From Pelolinea submarina (lineage in GTDB: Bacteria; Chloroflexota; Anaerolineae; Anaerolineales; Anaerolineaceae): DNA of 64,000 nucleotides. Shown here in pieces: positions 27,184 to 34,932 of the stretch. The notes under the pieces were generated by a model that did no database searches, was not told the DNA's origin, and saw only the letters and a list, made by a program, of their open reading frames with translations. The stretch covers positions 2,480,001 to 2,544,000 of the forward strand of contig NZ_AP018437.1 of assembly GCF_003966975.1 (NCBI RefSeq). The letters are read 5' to 3'. Positions within the stretch are counted from its first letter, which is position 1; each line of letters starts with the position of its first letter. The position numbers and the translations under genes were made by a program.

Positions 27184-27354
27184 ATGTTTGAAGATAAGAC
27201 AGAATTAATAAGTCCTTTATTATTTCGCTATCTGGAAATTGAAAAAGTAAACGAAGTTTCTGGAAATCCCAATATTCACACCACAAATTCCACAAATAAA
27301 TTTGAAGATGAGCCAAGTCCTGAACCTACAAAAAAAACGCCATATGGTGATTAA
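27184..27354 (+). CDS. Graspetide precursor peptide
   Basis: A 56-residue peptide. Residues 11-18 read PLLFRYLE, matching the PFFxRxLE-type leader helix that microviridin-class ATP-grasp ligases bind. The C-terminal half lacks ordered features but has the expected core composition. Hydroxyl donors T33, T34, S36 and T37 are followed by acidic E41, D42, E43; a second block has S45, T49 and T52 with E47 and D56, with lysines 39, 50 and 51. It starts 25 nt after the ligase stop and has a GGGAG site upstream. The core does not contain the microviridin TxKxPSD pattern, so the ring topology would be different. Which bonds form cannot be read from sequence. Confidence 0.85.
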   Translation: MFEDKTELISPLLFRYLEIEKVNEVSGNPNIHTTNSTNKFEDEPSPEPTKKTPYGD

Positions 27355-27388
27355 TTCTATTAAGTAACTAGTAAACCCGCTAACATAA

Positions 27389-27410
27389 AGGGGTGGGCTT
27401 TCCCACCCCT
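27389..27410 (+). terminator. Stem-loop after the graspetide genes
   Basis: A perfect 9-bp GC-rich stem AGGGGTGGG/CCCACCCCT with a 4-nt loop lies 34 bp after the precursor stop. No T-run follows on either strand, so it may be a terminator of low efficiency or an mRNA-stabilising hairpin. Confidence 0.55.
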
Positions 27411-27520
27411 AAAACACTATATTATTCAGGTTTTTGACAAAGCATTATTCAAATTTTTTTGTAAAAATATTTTGAGAGTTGAAATCCTCTGCACTACTGC
27501 GAAGTTCTTAAATAAATATA

Positions 27521-27592
27521 TGGCGAGAGTGAGATTTGAACTCACGACCAAGGGCTTATGAGTCCCCTGCTCTACCACTGAGCTACCTCGCC
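27521..27592 (-). tRNA. tRNA with CAU anticodon (elongator Met, or Ile2)
   Basis: The minus strand folds into a complete 72-nt cloverleaf. It has a 7-bp acceptor GGCGAGG/TCTCGCC with one G-U, D-arm GCTC/GAGC, anticodon loop CTCATAA, and T-arm GTGAG/CTCAC with loop TTCAAAT. Discriminator A is present and CCA is not encoded. The CAU anticodon fits either elongator Met or the lysidine-modified Ile2; the text around the anticodon (GGGGACTCATAAGCCCTTGG) is somewhat closer to Ile2 tRNAs such as E. coli ileX. One mismatch caps the anticodon stem. Degenerate copies of its 3' half occur in the same orientation further left, so it is the likely integration target for the accessory block. Confidence 0.93.
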
Positions 27593-27799
27593 ATATCAGC
27601 TGGACAATCTTACTATACCCAAAAATATCTGTCAATAATGTTTAAGAAATCCTGCTTTCAAATCATGACAGGTATTCCCGATTATGATTAACATTCTCAT
27701 ATTGAACAATTGTCTGGACTGATAAAATTACCTTGGGTTTTTACCAAATATCTGCTTTAATAATTCAATACTCGTTTCAACTTTGGAGGGAAGCGTCAA

Positions 27800-29035
27800 T
27801 TGGAGAGGGTGCGCAAAGCAGTCACGCCGGCATTTATTATTCGTGCGGCCGCGTATTGCGGTTTACTGGTTGTGCTTGCCCTCCGCATTGGCTCGTTCAC
27901 GGATAAACGCCTGGTTGCCTTGGCCGTTTTCCTGCTCGGAATTCTCCTGCTCCCCGCCCTCTCTTTTCGTTGGCCGCGCCTCTCGCCTTTCATCCCTGCC
28001 CTAACAGCCCTGATGGACTTTGCCCTGGTTGCCGTCCTGGTGCTGCAAGGATATCCATCTTTTGAATTATTCTTTATTTGTGTTCTGGTCGCGGACGGCA
28101 TTCTGGCCGGTTGGAAAGTGACCCTGGCGCTTGGTTTGGGTTCAGCGGCATTTTTCATATTTACTGCCTATGCGCAGTTTTCCGAATTCGATAGGCTTAC
28201 GGAATTAATTCCCAGCCTCATTTTCTGGCTCATCTTAACTGCCATAACCACGGCTTGGGCCCGGCAGCACGAAAAGGAAAATCGGGCGCGCGCCAACCTG
28301 GAAGACAATCTCCAAGTCCGCTCGGACCGTTTGTCCATGCTCTCCCACGAGGTCCGTACTCCTCTCACCCTCATGCGCACTTCGTTGGAATTGCTTTTCG
28401 ATGAAAGCGCCGGTCCCTTGACCAAACAGCAGCGCACTTTCCTTGAGACTATTTACCAAAACGAGGAGCGGGTGGCCTCCCTCGCCCAAAACCTGCTCAC
28501 CCAGGCCAAACTGGAAGCCGGCGTCTTCTCGCCGAAATTCCAGCCGGTGGACCTTCGTCACGTGGTTCGCGACGCGGTGGAGGACCTGCGCGCTATTACA
28601 GACCAGCGCAGCCAGCACATCAGCACCTACTATCCCCAGGTTTTGCCTCCCATTCCGGTCGACCCGGATCTTTTCCGACAGGTCTTGATCAATCTGATCC
28701 AAAATGCCAGCCGCTACAGCTCGGAAGGCGGCCGTATCATTGTCACCATCTCCCAAAACGACCGCAACATGCTGATTGCGGTCACGGACGACGGCGCCGG
28801 CATGGGTTATGAGAACCGCCGCCAGCTATTCCGGCATTTTTCCACTCCCGGCAACCGGCTCAACGACGGTACCGGCCTGGGTTTGGTCATCGTTAAGAAC
28901 ATCGTCGAACGCCACGGCGGGCAGGTTTACGTCGATACTTTATTAGGCCGGGGTACCAGTTTTTACGTGACCCTGCCATTCAATCAAACGGAGAGCAGCT
29001 ATGAAAGAGCACCCATTAATCTTGGTCGCGGATGA
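27800..29035 (+). CDS. Membrane sensor histidine kinase (HisKA/HATPase_c)
   Basis: The 411-residue kinase begins at a TTG that follows GGAGGG at usable spacing; no upstream ATG is available. About five or six hydrophobic segments fill residues 8-155 with little extracytoplasmic loop, so sensing is probably within the membrane. The H-box reads LSHEVRTPLTLM with His183. The ATPase domain has N (NLIQNASRY), G1 (DDGAGM) and G2 (GTGLGLVIV) boxes. It overlaps the response-regulator gene by 35 nt, so the two are co-translated. Together with the PhoB-like regulator it likely governs the ABC transporter that follows. Confidence 0.93.
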   Translation: MERVRKAVTPAFIIRAAAYCGLLVVLALRIGSFTDKRLVALAVFLLGILLLPALSFRWPRLSPFIPALTALMDFALVAVLVLQGYPSFELFFICVLVADGILAGWKVTLALGLGSAAFFIFTAYAQFSEFDRLTELIPSLIFWLILTAITTAWARQHEKENRARANLEDNLQVRSDRLSMLSHEVRTPLTLMRTSLELLFDESAGPLTKQQRTFLETIYQNEERVASLAQNLLTQAKLEAGVFSPKFQPVDLRHVVRDAVEDLRAITDQRSQHISTYYPQVLPPIPVDPDLFRQVLINLIQNASRYSSEGGRIIVTISQNDRNMLIAVTDDGAGMGYENRRQLFRHFSTPGNRLNDGTGLGLVIVKNIVERHGGQVYVDTLLGRGTSFYVTLPFNQTESSYERAPINLGRG

Positions 29036-29693
29036 TGAACCGCAGATGGTAGGGGTCATCAGTTATGGTCTGCAAAATGCCGGCTTCGAGGTGGTCATGG
29101 CTTACGACGGCCGCGAGGCGCTGCAGCAGGTTGAGAAATGCCGCCCCGACCTGGTCATCCTGGATGTAGAAATGCCCGCGCTGGACGGTTTTGCAGTCTG
29201 CCAGAAAGTACGCACAGCCACAACCATCCCGGTGCTCTTGCTGACCGTCAGGGACGAGCAGGAAGAAATCATCAAAGGCCTGGAATTGGGCGCCGATGAT
29301 TATATGACCAAGCCTTTCAGCATTCGCGAATTAACCCTGCGCGTCCAGGCCATTCTGCGCCGCACCCACAATTCCGATCAGCACAGCGTTGATATACAAC
29401 CGCTCCATATCGATTTTGACCGCCGCCGGGTAACCCTGCACGATCTGCCCGTTGAACTCTCTCCCCTGGAATATCGCCTGCTGGTTTGTTTGGTGTCCAA
29501 TGCGGGCCGCGTGCTGACCTGGCAGGCTTTATTAAAGGAAGTATGGGAACTTGAGATATGGCAGGGTGATAAAGAGATGGTCAAAATTGAAATCTACCGC
29601 CTGCGCCAAAAGCTGGAACCCAACCCCAGCGATCCCATATTCATTCATACGGAGCGCGGAGTCGGGTATTACTTTGAAAAGATCAATAAGTAA
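29001..29693 (+). CDS. OmpR/PhoB-family response regulator
   Basis: A 230-residue regulator. The receiver domain (1-120) has acidic residues D11/D12, phospho-acceptor D55 in LVILDVEMP, and the conserved Lys in MTKPF. The C-terminal ~100 residues form a winged helix (LSPLEYRLLVCLVSNAGRVL ... IYRLRQKL ... RGVGYYF). Proteins of this family bind tandem direct repeats as dimers; such repeats lie 25 bp after this gene, ahead of the transporter operon. Confidence 0.95.
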   Translation: MKEHPLILVADDEPQMVGVISYGLQNAGFEVVMAYDGREALQQVEKCRPDLVILDVEMPALDGFAVCQKVRTATTIPVLLLTVRDEQEEIIKGLELGADDYMTKPFSIRELTLRVQAILRRTHNSDQHSVDIQPLHIDFDRRRVTLHDLPVELSPLEYRLLVCLVSNAGRVLTWQALLKEVWELEIWQGDKEMVKIEIYRLRQKLEPNPSDPIFIHTERGVGYYFEKINK

Positions 29694-29717
29694 AGAAAAT
29701 AATCGCTGTAATGGAAG

Positions 29718-29748
29718 TGTAACCATCTGTAACCATCCGGAAACCATA
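29718..29748 (+). promoter_or_regulatory. Tandem direct repeats, likely response-regulator binding site
   Basis: TGTAACCATC occurs twice in direct succession (29718-29727 and 29728-29737), followed by a related CGGAAACCATA. The ten- to eleven-base phasing is that of Pho-box-like sites bound by OmpR/PhoB regulators. An extended -10 (TGC then TATAGT, 29766-29771) follows. Confidence 0.6.
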
Positions 29749-29762
29749 GACGCAATCTGAAA

Positions 29763-29771
29763 TGCTATAGT
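29763..29771 (+). promoter_or_regulatory. Extended -10 promoter of the ABC transporter operon
   Basis: TGC immediately followed by TATAGT is an extended -10. There is no good -35, and the tandem repeats lie about 18 bp upstream, as in activator-dependent promoters. The transporter ATG is 67 bp downstream with AGGAGG. Confidence 0.5.
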
Positions 29772-29837
29772 GGTGGCATCGAACAACCCTATGGCTTTCT
29801 GATGAAAGCCCACCCATAACTAAGGAGGATTTGAAAG

Positions 29838-30959
29838 ATGCGTCACTCAGTAATAACTATTGTAGGGATTCTGGTACTGTCGCTCGTGCTCGGTGCATGT
29901 GCGTCCCAAACAGCCTCAGAACCCGCCCAGCCCGCCGATGCTGCCGCGGAAGCGCAGGAGCCGGCCGCTGCCGTTGAAGAACCCGCTGTGGTCGAAGAAC
30001 AGGTGTCCGGCCCGTTAACCGTCTTGTGCGGCCCGCAGGAAGACTGGTGCCAGGCGATGACAGCTGCCTTCCAGGATCAGACCGGCATTGAGACTTCATA
30101 CGTGCGCCTGTCTTCCGGTGAAGCGGTCGCCCGCATGGAAGCCGAAGCGGATGCGCCTACCTTTGATGTCTGGTGGGGCGGCCCCAGCGACGGACAGGTG
30201 GAAGCCTTCACTAAGGGGCTGATCGAACCCTACATCCCCGCAAATGCGGCCCTGATTCCCGAAAACCTGAAAGATGAAGCCAGCGGCTGGACAGGCATTT
30301 ATGTTGGCGCTTTAGGCTTCTGCTCCAATCAGGACGTTTTGGACGAATTAGGCGTCGAAGCCCCCACTTCCTGGGATGACCTGCTGAATCCCAAGCTGCA
30401 GGGGAACATTGCCATCGCTGATTCCCGCACCTCGGGCACGGCTTACACATCCCTGTATACGCTGGTGCTGCTGCGCGGCGAAGACGGCGCTTTTGATTAC
30501 CTGAAGCAGTTGGATAGCAACATCTTCCAATACACCAAGAGCGGTTCGGCTCCCGGCACCATGGCTGCCTCCGGTGAAGTTGCCGTTGCCATTATCTTCT
30601 CGCACGACTGCGTCAAGTTCCGTGAAGAAACCGGCGCGAACCTGGTAGTGTCCTTCCCGGCGGAAGGTACCGGCTACGAAATCGGTGCTGAGGCGCTCAT
30701 TAAGAACGCGCCCAACCCGGCGGCCGCAAAAGTCTGGATGGACTGGGCGTTGACCCCTGAAGCGCAGGCCGTCGCTGCCACAGTGAAATCCTATCAAGTG
30801 CCCACAAATCCCGAAACGATTGTGCCCGCTGAAGCGATTTCCCTCAGCCAGGTAAATCTGGTGGACTACGACAGCATCGCTGCCGGCGAGGCTAAAAGCG
30901 CGCTGATTGAACGTTACGCGGAAGAGGTGCGTGAAGGCGCTGCCGCTCCTGAAAGTTAA
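29838..30959 (+). CDS. ABC transporter substrate-binding lipoprotein (FbpA/PhnS-like)
   Basis: The 373-residue protein has a lipoprotein signal peptide ending in LVLGAC, so Cys21 would be lipidated. An Ala/Glu/Pro-rich linker (~25-58) then leads to a periplasmic-type binding fold of the iron(III)/2-aminoethylphosphonate cluster (FDVWWGGPSDGQVEAF, PTSWDDLLNPKLQGNIA, then SGSAPGTMAASGEVAVAI). The substrate is not certain: I do not see an obvious Tyr pair typical of ferric binders, and a phosphonate or polyol phosphate is equally possible. It is the first gene of the transporter operon, with permease and ATPase following, and has a strong AGGAGG site. Confidence 0.88.
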   Translation: MRHSVITIVGILVLSLVLGACASQTASEPAQPADAAAEAQEPAAAVEEPAVVEEQVSGPLTVLCGPQEDWCQAMTAAFQDQTGIETSYVRLSSGEAVARMEAEADAPTFDVWWGGPSDGQVEAFTKGLIEPYIPANAALIPENLKDEASGWTGIYVGALGFCSNQDVLDELGVEAPTSWDDLLNPKLQGNIAIADSRTSGTAYTSLYTLVLLRGEDGAFDYLKQLDSNIFQYTKSGSAPGTMAASGEVAVAIIFSHDCVKFREETGANLVVSFPAEGTGYEIGAEALIKNAPNPAAAKVWMDWALTPEAQAVAATVKSYQVPTNPETIVPAEAISLSQVNLVDYDSIAAGEAKSALIERYAEEVREGAAAPES

Positions 30960-30988
30960 TCGACTGATAGACAATCAATAAAACCATT

Positions 30989-31035
30989 AGAGGTGGCGCT
31001 TGGCTGCCGTAAAACTGCAAAGCGCTGCCTCTTTT
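30989..31035 (+). terminator. Intercistronic hairpin between binding protein and permease
   Basis: AGAGG and GCGCTT pair with AAGCGC and CCTCT, split by a symmetric TG/TG internal loop, and the stem is followed by TTTT. It probably acts as a partial terminator or stabiliser giving more binding protein than permease. Confidence 0.55.
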
Positions 31036-31050
31036 GATAGGAGTACATAA

Positions 31051-32736
31051 ATGTCCGAATTCATCGCTCTCCGCTTGCGTGAGTTTCGCCGGTTGACTCA
31101 GGATGGCTGGCTATCGCTTGGCTTTTTAGTCTCCATTCTTTTCCTGGCATTCTTCATTATTTTCCCGTTGGGCAAAATCCTGTCCGTCAGTCTGAGCTCG
31201 GAAGCCGTTCCCGTCTACCAGCGTCTCATCGCCGGACGGGCAACCTGGCAGGTTATCCTGAACACCCTGAAAATGGGCTTGGGCACTGCCTTTGCCGGTA
31301 CCTTGGTCGGGTTCTTGTTTGCTTTTGTACAGGTCAAGCTGGATGTTCCCCTAAAGAAGTTTTTTCATCTAATCAGCCTGCTTCCCATCATCTCGCCGCC
31401 TTTCGCGGTATCCATGTCAGTCATCGTGCTTTTCGGCCGCAGCGGATTGATCACCAAAGACCTGCTCGGCTTGCGCTACGATATCTACGGCTTGGATGGC
31501 TTGATTCTGGTTCTCACCATTTCGTTCTTCCCGGTGGCTTACCTGACCCTCTTGGGAATGATGCGCGCGCTGGATCCTTCACTCGAAGAAGCCGCCACCA
31601 GCCTGGGAGCGGGAAAATGGCGGGTTTTCCGCACGGTGATCCTGCCCATGCTGGTGCCCGGCATAGCCAGTTCTTTCCTGCTGCTCTTTGTTGAAGCCCT
31701 GGCCGACCTGGCCAACCCGCTGTTGATTGGCGGTAACTACACTGTTTTAGCTTCCCGTATATATATGTCCATCATTGGCGAATATGACCTGAACGCAGGC
31801 GCGGTGCTCTCGCTAATTCTTCTGGTGCCTACGTTGTTAATTTACTTCATTCAGCACTATTGGGTCAGCCGCCATTCTTACGTCTCGATTACCGGCAAGC
31901 CCGCCGGATATTCGCGCCCGCTTCAATCCAAATGGGTCAAGTGGACGCTCTTCACCGTTTGCCTGCTGATTGCAGCGCTAATCGTATTGATCTACGGTTT
32001 CATCTTTGTCGGCGCGATCGTCAAAGTGTGGGGCATCAACTATGAATTAACCCTCGAGCATTTCCGTTTCGTCCTGCTGGGCTATGGTTCAAAAGCCATG
32101 ACCGACACCACCCTGCTTTCAGCCATCGCCACGCCTATTGCCAGCTTGATGGGTATTCTAATCGCTTATCTGGTGGTGCGCCGGAAATTTATTGGCCGCA
32201 ACCTGGTCGATTTCACATCGGTCTTGGGCCTGGCCGTTCCCGGCACAGTGGTCGGCATCGGTTTTATCCTGGCCTTCAACAAGCCCATCCTCGGCGGCTT
32301 GGTACCCAAACTCACCGGCACAGCACTCATCATCATCCTGGCCTACGTGGTCCGCAGCATTCCCGCCAGCGTCCGTTCCGGCGTGGCCGCCATCTATCAG
32401 TTTGACCCGGCCATGGAGGAAGCCTCCTCCAGCCTGGGCGCCAGTTCAGCAACCACCTTCCAGCGCATCACCATGCCCCTGGTCCGCCCGGCTTTTCTGA
32501 CAGGCCTGATCTATAGTTTCACGCGCTCGATCACGTCGCTGTCTGCCATTATTTTCCTGGTAACACCCCAATGGCGCATTATGACCACCCAGATCTTGAA
32601 CGAGGCTGAAACCGGTCGCTTTGGTAATGCCGCCGCTTATTGCGTGGTCCTAATTGCCATTGTTCTAACCTCGATTGGGCTAATGTACGCTGTCGTCGGT
32701 TCCACCACCGGAGCTGAACGAATGATTGATATATAA
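31051..32736 (+). CDS. ABC transporter permease, two fused membrane domains
   Basis: A 561-residue permease of the FbpB/PhnU type, in which two BPD-type domains are fused. There are about twelve hydrophobic segments. Each half has the EAA loop that docks with the ATPase (EEAATSLGAGKWRVFRTVIL near 180-200 and EEASSSLGASSATTFQRITM near 455-475). It sits between the binding-protein gene and the ATPase gene, 9 nt before the latter. Its ATG has an AGGAG site. Confidence 0.93.
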   Translation: MSEFIALRLREFRRLTQDGWLSLGFLVSILFLAFFIIFPLGKILSVSLSSEAVPVYQRLIAGRATWQVILNTLKMGLGTAFAGTLVGFLFAFVQVKLDVPLKKFFHLISLLPIISPPFAVSMSVIVLFGRSGLITKDLLGLRYDIYGLDGLILVLTISFFPVAYLTLLGMMRALDPSLEEAATSLGAGKWRVFRTVILPMLVPGIASSFLLLFVEALADLANPLLIGGNYTVLASRIYMSIIGEYDLNAGAVLSLILLVPTLLIYFIQHYWVSRHSYVSITGKPAGYSRPLQSKWVKWTLFTVCLLIAALIVLIYGFIFVGAIVKVWGINYELTLEHFRFVLLGYGSKAMTDTTLLSAIATPIASLMGILIAYLVVRRKFIGRNLVDFTSVLGLAVPGTVVGIGFILAFNKPILGGLVPKLTGTALIIILAYVVRSIPASVRSGVAAIYQFDPAMEEASSSLGASSATTFQRITMPLVRPAFLTGLIYSFTRSITSLSAIIFLVTPQWRIMTTQILNEAETGRFGNAAAYCVVLIAIVLTSIGLMYAVVGSTTGAERMIDI

Positions 32737-32745
32737 GGAATAGAC

Positions 32746-33822
32746 ATGGAAACAGCAACGCTTATGTTAGAAAATTTGGTAAAAACCTTCGGCCGTAAAA
32801 AGGATGTCCAGGCGGTCAATGGTCTCAACCTTGAAATCCACCAGGGAGAATTCGTCACCCTGCTCGGCCCATCCGGATGCGGAAAAACTACCACGCTGCG
32901 GATGATCGCCGGTTTTGAATCCCCCACTTCCGGCCGGATCCTCCTGGAAGGGAAAGAGATTAACGAGATACCGCCCAACAAAAGGCCCATGGCCATGGTC
33001 TTTCAAAATTACGCGCTCTTTCCACATATGTCGGTCTTTGAAAACATCGCCTATGGCCTGAAGGTCAAAAAGCAGCCCCAGGATCAAATCCACGAAAAGG
33101 TTGAGATTGTCCTGCAATTGATGAACCTGGTCGGTTTGGGAGATCGCATGCCCCACCAGCTTTCCGGCGGCCAACAGCAGCGCGTGGCATTAGCGCGCGC
33201 CCTGGTCATGCAGCCCAAAGTCCTGCTTTTTGACGAACCGCTTTCCAACCTGGATGCCAAGCTGCGCGTGCAGATGCGCGCTGAAATCCGCCGCTTGCAG
33301 CAGCGCCTGGGCATCACCACCGTTTATGTCACCCACGACCAGGCTGAAGCCATGAGCCTCGCGGACCGCATCGCAGTCATGCACGACGGTCAAATTGAAC
33401 AAATCGGCTCCCCGGTTGAGATCTACGAGCAGCCGGCTTCGCTCTTTGTGGCCGACTTCATTGGCAAAGCCAATTTCATTGAGAGTATGGTTGAGGACAG
33501 TTCCGATGATCACATCTCGCTGGAATTATTCGGCAATTCTCTCACCATTCCCACGGGAAATCATACTTATGCCGTGAATGACCGCGTCTACCTGATCATC
33601 CGGCCCGAATCCGTCCACCTCAGCCATAAGGAAGGAGCCTTCTCCGGAGAAATAAAACAGGCAGTCTATTTAGGCTCAACGGTGGAGTATGAAGTTGAAA
33701 TTTGCGGTCAGGTGATCTCTGTGATCATCTATGACCCGCAGGAAGGCGATAAATTCGAAGAAGGCAGCCGTGTATCCGTTGAATTTTCCGCCAACTCATT
33801 CCATACCTTACCCAGAAAATAG
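32746..33822 (+). CDS. ABC transporter ATP-binding protein (FbpC/PotA-like)
   Basis: A 358-residue ATPase. It has Walker A GPSGCGKTT at 41-49, Q-loop VFQNYALFPH, signature LSGGQQQRVALARAL, Walker B VLLFDEP and H-loop VTHD. A C-terminal TOBE-type domain (from ~240) is typical of the iron, polyamine and phosphonate importers. It energises uptake through the fused permease. Confidence 0.94.
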   Translation: METATLMLENLVKTFGRKKDVQAVNGLNLEIHQGEFVTLLGPSGCGKTTTLRMIAGFESPTSGRILLEGKEINEIPPNKRPMAMVFQNYALFPHMSVFENIAYGLKVKKQPQDQIHEKVEIVLQLMNLVGLGDRMPHQLSGGQQQRVALARALVMQPKVLLFDEPLSNLDAKLRVQMRAEIRRLQQRLGITTVYVTHDQAEAMSLADRIAVMHDGQIEQIGSPVEIYEQPASLFVADFIGKANFIESMVEDSSDDHISLELFGNSLTIPTGNHTYAVNDRVYLIIRPESVHLSHKEGAFSGEIKQAVYLGSTVEYEVEICGQVISVIIYDPQEGDKFEEGSRVSVEFSANSFHTLPRK

Positions 33823-33839
33823 GGGGGAAGCATTTTCCC

Positions 33840-33872
33840 GGCAGGAGAAGTTCATTTTCTCCTGCCTTTTTT
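33840..33872 (+). terminator. Intrinsic terminator of the ABC transporter operon
   Basis: A 10-bp stem GGCAGGAGAA/TTCTCCTGCC with a 7-nt loop is followed by TTTTTT, 17 bp after the ATPase stop. Confidence 0.9.
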
Positions 33873-33988
33873 ATTACAAAAAACACAGCATTTAGCCTGT
33901 TATAGATAATCCGGTATAAATCCCGGCCTACTTGTTTTATAATCATATCTGACCTAACCCAACACTATTATTGAAGGAGAATAACGTT

Positions 33989-34492
33989 ATGCGTGATATG
34001 ACCAAAGCCAACCTGGAAGCCGCATTCGCCGGCGAAAGCCAGGCTCATATGAAATACCTGATCTTCGCAGATCAGGCCGAAAAAGACGGTTTTCCCAATG
34101 TTGCGCGCCTCTTCCGCGCCACCGCCTATGCCGAACAGGTACATGCCACCAGCCATTTCAAGGTGATGCAAAAGCTGGGCGATACATCCGCAAATCTGCA
34201 AACCGGCATCGAGGGCGAAACCTTCGAAGTTGAAGAAATGTATCCGGCTTACCAGGCCGTAGCCGAGCTGCAGGAAGAACGCGGTGCGGTACGCTCCACC
34301 ACCTGGGCACGTGAAGCCGAAAAGATCCACGCCGTCCTGTACGCGGACGCCAAACAGGCAGTTAAATCCGAGAAAGATAGTTCCGGCGAAGCGGTCTATG
34401 TCTGCCCCGTTTGCGGTCACACCGGTTACGGCGAAGCGCCCGATAATTGCCCCATCTGCAACGCCAAGAAAGAACTCTTCAAGATTTTCTAA
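33989..34492 (+). CDS. Rubrerythrin
   Basis: A 167-residue protein with an N-terminal ferritin-like diiron domain (AFAGESQAHMKYLIFADQA, then AEQVHATSHFK) and a C-terminal rubredoxin-like site with paired CPVC and CPIC motifs. Rubrerythrins reduce hydrogen peroxide in anaerobes and microaerophiles, receiving electrons through the rubredoxin iron. The ATG at 33989 has AAGGAG nine bases upstream. The gene is monocistronic with a strong terminator. A decayed copy of its last ~100 bases and terminator lies at 41,285-41,428. Confidence 0.95.
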   Translation: MRDMTKANLEAAFAGESQAHMKYLIFADQAEKDGFPNVARLFRATAYAEQVHATSHFKVMQKLGDTSANLQTGIEGETFEVEEMYPAYQAVAELQEERGAVRSTTWAREAEKIHAVLYADAKQAVKSEKDSSGEAVYVCPVCGHTGYGEAPDNCPICNAKKELFKIF

Positions 34493-34508
34493 GCAATACA
34501 AAGCCAAA

Positions 34509-34539
34509 CAGGCAGCCAAAATCGGCTGCCTGTTTTTTT
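34509..34539 (+). terminator. Intrinsic terminator of rubrerythrin
   Basis: A 9-bp stem CAGGCAGCC/GGCTGCCTG with a 6-nt loop is followed by seven T residues. The same stem, degraded, recurs near 41,400. Confidence 0.95.
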
Positions 34540-34575
34540 ATCTACCTTCTAAAAACGCTTATTCTAATAAATAAA

Positions 34576-34872
34576 TTAATCCTGCTTCAGTACCTCAAGG
34601 ATCTTTCCTATTGTTGCCTCTTCATTTACCCCAGTCAGAAAGGACATGCAATTAATCACCGGGATATTTTCATCCGGCGATTTGACCCTCGAAGAGGAAA
34701 CAATAAGATCATATTTTTCGGAATCCAGGTGAGATTTAATACTAAATGCGTTGCTGTTCGTAATTTCCACGTCGATTGCATTTTCTTCCGCAATCTCTTT
34801 AACTCTGCGAGTAATTACGCTGGATGTGACTCCGCCTGTTCCGCAAACGGATAAAACCCTTTTCTTAGCCAT
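34576..34872 (-). CDS. PTS IIB component, galactitol type
   Basis: A 98-residue IIB with the P-loop-like phosphocysteine motif SVCGTGGVTSS near the N-terminus, the phospho-Cys being Cys10. It takes the phosphate from IIA and gives it to the sugar during passage through IIC. The ATG has GAGGTG upstream. It is the last gene of the leftward operon, downstream of IIC. Confidence 0.88.
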   Translation of the reverse strand: MAKKRVLSVCGTGGVTSSVITRRVKEIAEENAIDVEITNSNAFSIKSHLDSEKYDLIVSSSRVKSPDENIPVINCMSFLTGVNEEATIGKILEVLKQD

Positions 34873-34890
34873 ACAACACCTCGTTAAATA

Positions 34891-34919
34891 GATGTGGGTG
34901 AAAAATATTCACCCACATC
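34891..34919 (-). promoter_or_regulatory. Intercistronic 12-bp stem-loop between IIC and IIB
   Basis: A perfect inverted repeat GATGTGGGTGAA/TTCACCCACATC with a 5-nt loop lies between the IIC stop and the IIB start. There is no T-run after it on the minus strand, so mRNA stabilisation or processing is more likely than termination. Confidence 0.55.
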
Positions 34920-34932
34920 CATAACCTGTACT

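Noticed and set aside
27389-27410. Strong intrinsic terminator for the graspetide genes
   Set aside because: The stem is perfect but no T-run follows, so I list it as a stem-loop with modest confidence.
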